Source: a virus
Strand: one strand, 5' to 3'
Virus record (IMG/VR): IMGVR_UViG_3300023184_003746
Span: 1-20,704 of that record
DNA: 20,704 nt
Shown: positions 16,188-20,704 of the stretch, in pieces
How positions within the stretch are numbered: the stretch's first letter is position 1
Layout of the letters: every line of letters begins with the position of its first letter
Translations under genes and position numbers: made by a program
Notes under the pieces: model-generated
The model's database searches: none
The model's input: the letters and a program-made list of their open reading frames with translations, nothing else
Told to the model about the DNA's origin: nothing

Positions 16188-16214
16188 AAATGTAATGAAA
16201 ATAACTGAAATCAC

Positions 16215-16604
16215 CTAAAATTTAATAGATAATTTTTTTGGTTTTTGTGCCTCTTTTTTCTCAACAAGAATAGTAATTATACCATTCTTAATTTCCGCTT
16301 TAGCAGTAAGGCCATCGTATTCTTTTGATAGGTTCAATGTTTCATCAATATCAAATACGAATTGGTTTGCAACATTTTTATTGTCCTTATCTTTTGTAGC
16401 TCTAATATTAATTTGGTCTTCTGTTAGGCTAACTTCTACATTCTTTGGGTCGTGTCCGATGACTGATAATGCTAATTCAATTGCATCATCTTTTAAATCA
16501 ACCACTGCTTTTGTAGGTACATAACTTGTATGTTTTTTTGGCTCACCCATCCAAGGGTCTTTCATAAATTCATTAAGAACTTTTTCTAAATTGTAGTAAT
16601 ACAT
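16215..16604 (-). CDS. Hsp20 / alpha-crystallin small heat-shock protein
   Basis: The protein has 129 aa. The alpha-crystallin domain spans about 33-120: DDAIELALSVIGHDPKNVEV, then LTEDQINIRATKD, and the hallmark YDGLTAKAEIKNGIITILVE with the A-x-x-x-N-G-[IV]-[IL]-x-I signature. The C-terminus KPKKLSIKF offers an I-x-[IV]-like anchor used in oligomer assembly. It is an ATP-independent holdase that binds unfolding proteins. Phage Hsp20 genes are known from T4-like cyanophages. The gene is monocistronic: a possible promoter and the leader AAAACAAAAATCT lie upstream and a terminator lies downstream. The N-terminal arm (about 30 residues, YYNLEKVLNEFMKDPWMG) is short. Confidence 0.92.
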   Translation of the reverse strand: MYYYNLEKVLNEFMKDPWMGEPKKHTSYVPTKAVVDLKDDAIELALSVIGHDPKNVEVSLTEDQINIRATKDKDNKNVANQFVFDIDETLNLSKEYDGLTAKAEIKNGIITILVEKKEAQKPKKLSIKF

Positions 16605-16642
16605 AGATTTTTGTTTTGGTTAAATAATTTCACTATATTGTT

Positions 16643-16675
16643 CAATAACTATACCATTTTAAAAATACTGACAAA
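16643..16675 (-). promoter_or_regulatory. Possible promoter for hsp20
   Basis: In the 93-nt gap upstream of hsp20 the sense strand has TTTG (16675-16672), 18 nt, then TATAGTTATTG (16653-16643). The spacing fits the Bacteroidota -33/-7 layout, but the -7 element is imperfect and it is not similar to the two repeated promoters in its flanks. I see no clear terminator for the upstream gene in this gap. Confidence 0.4.
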
Positions 16676-16697
16676 GTTACATATAATTCGGACATTA

Positions 16698-17753
16698 TTA
16701 CAATAAATGTGGTTTTGCTTCCGACTGACCTGCATTTGTAACCTGAATATACATTGGTGCATAGTACTTAAGCGAATTTGAACCTGCGTATGATAACGCT
16801 GAACGAACTCCATCAAGTAATCCTTCAACGATATACTTAACTCCGCCTTTATATGGAATTACAGTACTTTCACCTTCAACATTCCTTACTTCTTGTCTGT
16901 GTACCATTTTAGTTTCCAATGATGCCGCACCTCTATATCTTTTATATAAACCATTTGGCTTTTCAATGATAGAACCAGGCGCTTCTTCCGTTCCTGCTAT
17001 AAGAGATCCAATCATTACTGTTGAAGCTCCTAATGCTAGGGCTTTTGCTATATCTCCACTACTACGGATTCCTCCATCGGCCATAACGGGTACCTCAGCC
17101 ATATCACATATAGTTTCAACACAGGTTACATTTGGAATCCCAAATCCGGTCTTAACCCTAGTCGTACATAAACTACCACCGCCAATACCAACTCGTAATC
17201 CATCTGCTCCCCAAGCGGTTAAGTCTTCTGCGGCCAATGCGGTAGCAATATTACCTGCGATTACATCAACAAAATCATTTAATGATTTAATACGCCCTAT
17301 TGCTTCAGCTACGTTCTTATGGTGGCCGTGTGCAACATCAATAAGGATAATGTCTGCTCCTACTTCAACTAATGCTTTGGCTCTTTCATAGTAATCACCA
17401 TTAGCACCTACTGCTGCGGCAATTGGTATTTGTTTTAAATCGGCATGCCAATCATCGTACATAACGCCCCAATTCTCATACATTTCCATAGTACGAGCCG
17501 CTTTCACTTTGGCGACTTCGGCAACCTGCTCTTCAATCGTCATAAATCTATGTATGATACCTAAACCACCTAGCTTCATCATTTCAATCGCCATTTCACT
17601 ATCACATACCGTATCCATTGGCGATGCTATAAGTGGTTGTAACAATCCATAACGACGTGTGACTTGTGTGTGTAATTTAATATTCCGGCGAGAATTAATT
17701 TCGGAATAAGCTGGGATTAGTTGTATATCATCATAGGTCAGTGCTACTTTCAT
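16698..17753 (-). CDS. IMP dehydrogenase / GMP reductase family enzyme lacking CBS domains
   Basis: The protein has 351 aa with a complete TIM barrel. Landmarks: LTYDDIQLIPAYSEI (N-terminus), LIASPMDTVCD (41-51), GGLGIIHRFMTIEEQ (62-75), IDVAHGH (138-144), the catalytic loop GIGGGSLCTTRVKTGFG with Cys196, phosphate-binding MADGGIRSSGD (224-234), and YKRYRG (270-275). Where IMP dehydrogenase carries two CBS domains there is only a stretch of about 23 residues (85-108). The flap after YRG is short and ends NVEGESTVIPYKGG; the Arg-Tyr pair of IMP dehydrogenase is not evident and the length is closer to GMP reductase. So reaction direction is uncertain: IMP to XMP (NAD+) or GMP to IMP (NADPH). 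The ATG overlaps the upstream stop by 1 nt. It would adjust purine pools during phage replication. Confidence 0.88.
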   Translation of the reverse strand: MKVALTYDDIQLIPAYSEINSRRNIKLHTQVTRRYGLLQPLIASPMDTVCDSEMAIEMMKLGGLGIIHRFMTIEEQVAEVAKVKAARTMEMYENWGVMYDDWHADLKQIPIAAAVGANGDYYERAKALVEVGADIILIDVAHGHHKNVAEAIGRIKSLNDFVDVIAGNIATALAAEDLTAWGADGLRVGIGGGSLCTTRVKTGFGIPNVTCVETICDMAEVPVMADGGIRSSGDIAKALALGASTVMIGSLIAGTEEAPGSIIEKPNGLYKRYRGAASLETKMVHRQEVRNVEGESTVIPYKGGVKYIVEGLLDGVRSALSYAGSNSLKYYAPMYIQVTNAGQSEAKPHLL

Positions 17754-18016
17754 TATTTACCATTTATTAGTTTATTAATATTGAATTGGAATGAATTTAA
17801 TAAAGTCATAGCGCTTGATAATTCCGATGTAGGATTATCTCTATATAATGTATCACAATCGGTTTTAAGCCCATCTAACTTTTTTAATATACCTTCCATT
17901 GCTTTTTCTTTTTTAGCTGGAGTCATTTCGGACTTCACTACTTTTACTGACTCCTTTTTATTTGGCGTTGAGTCATTATCACCTGTCCAATTTACTTTAC
18001 CACTTATTCTGCTCAT
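17753..18016 (-). CDS. Small charged protein between HD hydrolase and Gua-type enzyme
   Basis: The protein has 87 aa, counted from the ATG at 18016, which lies 1 nt past the HD gene stop; an in-frame TTG at 18043 inside the HD gene is less likely. The N-terminus is basic/Asn/Thr-rich and probably disordered (MSRISGKVNWTGDNDSTPNK). The rest forms two helices (KKEKAMEGILKKLDGLKTDC, ELSSAMTLLNSFQFNINKLI). No catalytic motif is present. Tight coupling on both sides suggests it acts with its operon partners, but the role is unknown. Confidence 0.7.
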   Translation of the reverse strand: MSRISGKVNWTGDNDSTPNKKESVKVVKSEMTPAKKEKAMEGILKKLDGLKTDCDTLYRDNPTSELSSAMTLLNSFQFNINKLINGK

Positions 18017-18017
18017 A

Positions 18018-18662
18018 TTATATTGTATTTTCTTGTGATTCAATAACTGTACTCATATGGTCTGCCCAATGTAAAACATATGGTATTTTAAATTTCATTC
18101 TTTTACTTGGGTCAAATACTTTTAGGTATTTTGTATTATCTTCATCATAAAGACCATCGGTTAATTTAATTCCAAAATATTCTGCTTCGGAAATTTGTAT
18201 ACGATAATCTTGTAGAGTAAAGAAAGTCCTATCAGTAATTGTCATATAAACATTATCTGGGTTTTTTTTAAATAAATCACCCTTATTCTTTATATGCCAA
18301 TCCGAATCGTTTGGAATATAATGCGGTTTGCCCTTTGTACCCAATTTGCCCAAATCGTGATGCAATGCACAAAATATTAATTCTTCATCCGTAAAATCGG
18401 GCTTACCACCCATATCGGTAAAGAATCCTTTTACTTTCATAGCATTCTTACATACATTGAATATGTGGTCAATATATCCACCGGTATAGCAATTATGATA
18501 ACCCAAATTACCACTAGCCGGCGCAATAGCCAGATTAGTACCAAGTTCTCCTTCGGAATACATATGTAGTAATCCTTCAAGTCTTTCACCCTTACAATAC
18601 TTTTTAACGATAGCCATAAACTTATCGTAATTCCCTTCTAATTCTTTTTGAGTTTTATTCAT
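18018..18662 (-). CDS. HD-domain phosphohydrolase
   Basis: The protein has 214 aa. The HD-superfamily metal site is complete: His66 (GGYIDHIFNV), His102-Asp103 (ALHHDLGKLG) and Asp201 (HWADHMST). Substrates of such phage enzymes can be nucleotides, cyclic dinucleotides or (p)ppGpp. The long insertion between HD and the last Asp (about 110-195: KPHYIPNDSDWHIKNKGDLF; FTLQDYRIQISEAEYFGIKL) is larger than in small nucleotidases such as YfbR. It starts at ATG with leader TTAAAACAA and is first in an operon that ends with the IMPDH/GMPR-type enzyme, so a purine nucleotide or signalling nucleotide substrate is an attractive guess. Confidence 0.82.
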   Translation of the reverse strand: MNKTQKELEGNYDKFMAIVKKYCKGERLEGLLHMYSEGELGTNLAIAPASGNLGYHNCYTGGYIDHIFNVCKNAMKVKGFFTDMGGKPDFTDEELIFCALHHDLGKLGTKGKPHYIPNDSDWHIKNKGDLFKKNPDNVYMTITDRTFFTLQDYRIQISEAEYFGIKLTDGLYDEDNTKYLKVFDPSKRMKFKIPYVLHWADHMSTVIESQENTI

Positions 18663-18680
18663 TTGTTTTAAGTTTTATAG

Positions 18681-18713
18681 TACAATATACAAAAAATAAT
18701 CGGTTTTACCAAA
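18681..18713 (-). promoter_or_regulatory. Bacteroidota-type promoter driving HD-hydrolase/Gua operon
   Basis: The sense strand has TTTG (18713-18710), 19 nt, then GTATATTGTA (18690-18681), followed by CTATAAAACTTAAAACAA before the ATG at 18662. The 47-nt block 18667-18713 is 42/47 identical to that upstream of uvdE. It begins right after the terminator at 18715, as expected for the start of a new transcription unit. Confidence 0.75.
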
Positions 18714-18714
18714 T

Positions 18715-18738
18715 AAAAAAGCACCCCATTTGGAGTGC
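18715..18738 (-). terminator. Intrinsic terminator after the aaRS-like gene
   Basis: On the minus strand GCACTCC pairs with GGGGTGC (one G-U pair) around the loop AAAT, followed by six T. It lies about 25 nt past the stop at 18763 and abuts the promoter of the next operon. Confidence 0.9.
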
Positions 18739-18762
18739 TTTATATATTGGGCGGCGTGTGGT

Positions 18763-19584
18763 TTATAAAAATATTTCTTGCTCATTCATTATATATGCTC
18801 TTGCCAAACGGGTCATTCCAATACCTCCGCCGAAACGTGGAAAGAAATCAAATCCTAAAAATTCTTCTAATTCACGCTCCACTCTTTCCTTACCAAACAA
18901 TTCAAATAGTTTGGCCGCATATCCACCTTCGGAAATTGTATAGAATGTATTACGCATTTCATCTACATCACAACTGCGTTCAGCACTACCAATGGTTTCC
19001 TGACCGTAAAGTATAACATCAATTTTATTGAAGATACCATCCCCTTTATGTTTCATATTCCAAAACGGAGAAGTCCTTAATGGAAAATTCTCTAACATAA
19101 TAGAAGAACCATGCTCATTCCACATCATAGTTTCATGCTCCGCTTCTAATATTTTCGTATCATATTGTCCGCAACGTGTATCATAATCAATAGATACTGG
19201 TTGTGCAAATCCTAAATACTCCAATAACTCCAATTCTAATTCTTTTAATGCATCAATCCCACCCTTACTCTCAAATTCAAACATTGGGAATATCATTTCA
19301 TGTCTTCCAGGTATTGGGTCTTTTTCCTGACGATATGATGTTGATATACAAAAACATCCTCGCCAACTTGGGTTTTTAAGTAGTTCATACTCCAACCACA
19401 TCTGACCTGTTTGTGGAAGCGGCCAGACTTCACCATTGTAATTGAATGTTGCTACGGAGTGTGGATTTTCGCATGCAGCAAGAATAGAAAGTCGTGATTG
19501 TGTAGGAACTTCTATAAATCCCTTCATCAGGAAGAACTCTCTCATTAATTGTACCAATTCGTTGTAAACCGATGTGTCTTTCAT
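18763..19584 (-). CDS. Class II aminoacyl-tRNA-synthetase-like catalytic domain (AsnRS/AspRS or AsnA type)
   Basis: The protein has 273 aa from the ATG at 19584, which is preceded by TTAAAACAAAAATT; frames opening further upstream (ATG 19605, TTG 19623) run into the terminator hairpin and are unlikely. Class II motifs: motif 1 GFIEVPTQSR with Pro27; motif 2 SYRQEKDPIPGRHEMIFPMF (83-102) with Arg85, His95 and Glu96; motif 3 GGGIGMTRLAR (252-262) with Arg259. The segment TIGSAERS (197-204) resembles the GSQRE region of AsnRS/AspRS. The N-terminal OB-fold anticodon-binding domain of class IIb synthetases is missing, as in archaeal AsnA-type asparagine synthetases and other synthetase paralogs. 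So it may amidate aspartate, or charge a non-tRNA acceptor, rather than act as a tRNA ligase. Substrate cannot be assigned from sequence alone. Confidence 0.85.
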   Translation of the reverse strand: MKDTSVYNELVQLMREFFLMKGFIEVPTQSRLSILAACENPHSVATFNYNGEVWPLPQTGQMWLEYELLKNPSWRGCFCISTSYRQEKDPIPGRHEMIFPMFEFESKGGIDALKELELELLEYLGFAQPVSIDYDTRCGQYDTKILEAEHETMMWNEHGSSIMLENFPLRTSPFWNMKHKGDGIFNKIDVILYGQETIGSAERSCDVDEMRNTFYTISEGGYAAKLFELFGKERVERELEEFLGFDFFPRFGGGIGMTRLARAYIMNEQEIFL

Positions 19585-19605
19585 AATTTTTGTTTTAATA
19601 AGCAT

Positions 19606-19632
19606 AAAAAAAGGAGAAACCAATTCTCCTTT
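19606..19632 (-). terminator. Intrinsic terminator between small-gene operon and aaRS-like gene
   Basis: On the minus strand AAAGGAGAA pairs perfectly with TTCTCCTTT (9 bp) around TTGGT, with a run of seven T overlapping the end of the stem. It lies 9 nt past the stop of the small basic ORF and about 22 nt before the aaRS-like start. No clear promoter is seen between terminator and gene, so the gene depends on read-through or an unrecognised promoter. Confidence 0.88.
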
Positions 19633-19640
19633 AAAATATA

Positions 19641-19760
19641 TTAAATAATACCATTCATTCTGGCGATACCCTCACCTCGAGATGTAAATCCCTTTCTAAA
19701 TGCCAATATTAATTTTTTCTTTAAATGCTTTCTTTTTAATTTGTTTTTCATTTTTTTCAT
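19641..19760 (-). CDS. Small, very basic protein (39 aa), unknown function
   Basis: The frame runs ATG (19760) to TAA (19641), with a second in-frame ATG at 19751. The first half is Lys/Leu/Arg-rich (MKKMKNKLKRKHLKKKLILA), and the second half is less biased (FRKGFTSRGEGIARMNGII). It lies 16 nt after the stop of the acidic gene and is followed directly by an intrinsic terminator, so it is within the transcript. Such charge could bind nucleic acid or an acidic partner such as the protein encoded just upstream. An overlapping 23-codon frame from ATG 19767 is the alternative. Confidence 0.5.
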   Translation of the reverse strand: MKKMKNKLKRKHLKKKLILAFRKGFTSRGEGIARMNGII

Positions 19761-19776
19761 CAACCATATATATTTG

Positions 19777-20097
19777 TTATCTTAAAAATAATTCCTTTTT
19801 TGTTAAAATTTTATAAAGAATTTCTACTTCTTCTTCCGAAGTCAATTCAGGTAGGTCTTCATCAAATAATCTCATAGTATATAACCTAGTGCCAGTATCC
19901 GCATCCATAAACTCATCCGACTCTGATGAGAACATTGCCGGAATTGCTTCAACATCTTTTAATTCTTCTTCATCAACATCAATGAATGGAATGATATAGT
20001 AATAGTATTTATCATCACCATCTTCAACATCAATCTTATGCGCCTTCCATTTATCAAATGAATTATCGGTTATAGGTGTTTGTGGTATTATTATCAT
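19777..20097 (-). CDS. Small acidic protein, unknown function
   Basis: The protein has 106 aa and is strongly acidic (IDVDEEELKDVE; SSESDEFMDADTG; LTSEEEVEILYKIL). The N-terminus is beta-like with Tyr-rich strands (DKYYYYIIPF). The start ATG overlaps the upstream stop (ATGA, 4 nt). No motif is recognised. Highly acidic small proteins in phages sometimes mimic DNA or inhibit host enzymes, but nothing here singles out such a role. Confidence 0.7.
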   Translation of the reverse strand: MIIIPQTPITDNSFDKWKAHKIDVEDGDDKYYYYIIPFIDVDEEELKDVEAIPAMFSSESDEFMDADTGTRLYTMRLFDEDLPELTSEEEVEILYKILTKKELFLR

Positions 20098-20351
20098 AAT
20101 TTTAAATATTTTTCATCAACCGTATCCCACTTACTCAAGGGACACGAATTAGGTGAAGGTGAATGGGACTTAGCTTCTAATGCACAACCGCATTCACCGC
20201 ATACTACCCAAAATGTACTATCTTTTATTAACTCTTTACGAGAAGGGCATTCGGCACATACTTCTAAACGCTTTTCAGATAATATCTTTTGTGCCTCTGT
20301 TGGATTCCATTTAATTCTCCAAGCCTCTATAATTTCTCTAAACTTATTCAT
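20094..20351 (-). CDS. Small Cys-rich zinc-ribbon-like protein
   Basis: The protein has 85 aa from the ATG at 20351, which has leader AAAACAAAAATTATA and overlaps the upstream stop by 1 nt; an upstream in-frame GTG at 20387 is rejected. Cysteines lie at 32, 35, 51, 54, 56 and 70 in CAECPSR ... VVCGECGCALEAKS ... SCPLSKW. The CxxC ... CxxCxC ... CPxxKW arrangement is a zinc-ribbon pattern common in small phage proteins. The N-terminal 25 residues are helical (FREIIEAWRIKWNPTEAQKI). A zinc-binding structural or nucleic-acid-binding role is likely; the precise function is unknown. Confidence 0.8.
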   Translation of the reverse strand: MNKFREIIEAWRIKWNPTEAQKILSEKRLEVCAECPSRKELIKDSTFWVVCGECGCALEAKSHSPSPNSCPLSKWDTVDEKYLKL

Positions 20352-20653
20352 TATAATTTTTGTTTTATTTCCATAATTCTCTGGCACCCTTCATACAACT
20401 CACGTTTAATGAGTATATTGCATATGGTATCTAATAGAGCAGCGTAATCCTTTTTTTCAACTGTAATATATGCAGGCATAAATCTAAACTTAAATATAGC
20501 CAGTTCCTTAGCCCTTTTGTTCTTTTTAAAATTATCTATCGTATCTACTACCGCTTCCAAATCCGCATCACTTAGATTAATACGATCAATCCATTCGGAC
20601 CAATCTAACTTAACCCAACCGGATTCAATCTTATTTAGTACAGTTATATTCAT
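20351..20653 (-). CDS. Hypothetical protein, first gene of small-gene operon
   Basis: The protein has 100 aa. It begins ITVLNKIESGWVKLDWSEWI and continues as helices (DADLEAVVDTIDNFKKNKRA; DYAALLDTICNILIKRELYE). Three Trp lie in the first 22 residues. No known motif, signal peptide or membrane segment is visible. The ATG at 20653 lies only 5 nt beyond the promoter -7 element, so the transcript would be almost leaderless. It is coupled to the zinc-ribbon gene by TAATG. Confidence 0.7.
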   Translation of the reverse strand: MNITVLNKIESGWVKLDWSEWIDRINLSDADLEAVVDTIDNFKKNKRAKELAIFKFRFMPAYITVEKKDYAALLDTICNILIKRELYEGCQRIMEIKQKL

Positions 20654-20658
20654 TTATA

Positions 20659-20690
20659 TACAATATACAAATAATTATTGGAATTGCAAA
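20659..20690 (-). promoter_or_regulatory. Bacteroidota-type promoter at right edge, near-leaderless
   Basis: The sense strand has TTTG (20690-20687), 18 nt, then GTATATTGTA (20668-20659), and the ATG 5 nt later. The -7 element is identical to those upstream of uvdE and the HD gene, and part of the spacer (TCCAA) is shared with the uvdE copy. Confidence 0.65.
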
Positions 20691-20704
20691 ATAAAAGGGA
20701 GGGG

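Noticed and set aside
16676-16697. Terminator after the Gua-type gene
   Set aside because: Only a weak 5-bp ACATT/AATGT pairing across the stop region, with no T-run; not convincing.
18017-18043. TTG start at 18043 for the small protein before the Gua-type enzyme
   Set aside because: ATG at 18016 lies 1 nt after the upstream stop, matching the local pattern; the TTG is inside the HD gene.
16698-18662. 2-aminoadenine (Z) genome pathway from HD hydrolase plus purine enzyme
   Set aside because: No PurZ- or MazZ-like gene is visible and the HD protein does not show a recognisable DatZ layout; the Gua-type enzyme alone is not evidence.
19585-19623. Longer synthetase-like protein starting from TTG 19623 or ATG 19605
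   Set aside because: These starts sit in or at the edge of a strong terminator hairpin and U-tract; the ATG at 19584 has the AAAACAAAAATT leader shared with neighbouring genes.
20352-20387. GTG start at 20387 for the zinc-ribbon protein
   Set aside because: It would overlap the upstream gene by 37 nt; ATG 20351 has the A-rich leader and the TAATG coupling seen throughout the window.
1-20704. tRNA genes, CRISPR arrays, insertion sequences
   Set aside because: No cloverleaf-like sequence, regularly spaced repeats, transposase frame or terminal inverted repeats were seen by eye; gaps are too short for most of these.

Overview
The window reads as one segment of a large, AT-rich genome of a tailed phage with a contractile tail (T4-like, myovirus-type architecture). 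The host is probably a Bacteroidota bacterium (Flavobacteriia-like). Every gene I can support is on the minus strand, packed with 1-8 nt overlaps or very short gaps. Phage origin is inferred from a T4-type baseplate set (gp6-, gp25- and gp5-like genes) next to a gp55-like sigma factor and typical phage auxiliary genes. The Bacteroidota host is inferred from three promoter-like sites of the TTTG / TAnnTTtG type, the lack of Shine-Dalgarno sites, and A-rich leaders (AAAACAAA just upstream of ATG).

Layout in the direction of transcription (right to left). (a) 20653-19641: a small-gene operon behind a near-leaderless promoter, holding a hypothetical protein, a Cys-rich zinc-ribbon protein, an acidic protein and a very basic 39-aa protein, ending in an intrinsic terminator. 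(b) 19584-18763: a stand-alone class II aminoacyl-tRNA-synthetase-like catalytic domain, closed by a second terminator. (c) 18662-16698: a promoter, then an HD-domain phosphohydrolase, a small protein and a CBS-less IMP dehydrogenase/GMP reductase family enzyme. (d) 16604-16215: an Hsp20 small heat-shock protein with its own terminator. (e) 16132-14985: a small coiled-coil protein and a multi-pass membrane protein with a long coiled coil. (f) 14931-12433: a promoter 42/47 identical to that of block c, then a UV-damage endonuclease, peptide deformylase, a small membrane-anchored protein and the late-type sigma factor. (g) 12390-1: the virion/tail module, with a small helical protein, the gp5-like spike, an unknown structural protein, a small linker-rich protein, gp25, gp6, a DNRLRE-like protein, a coiled-coil fibre-like protein, a tail protein with an embedded Hint (intein-type) autoprocessing domain, and a very large virion protein that runs off the left edge.

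How it fits together (inference): blocks a-f look like auxiliary and regulatory genes that support DNA repair, nucleotide metabolism and protein maturation/folding, and that supply the sigma factor for late transcription. Block g would be the late genes. A short ATATTTAT element lies 14 nt upstream of two virion-gene starts, and again upstream of block e, so it is a candidate late promoter. No tRNA, CRISPR, IS element or plus-strand gene was found. No gap exceeds about 100 nt, so there is no gene-free stretch to describe.
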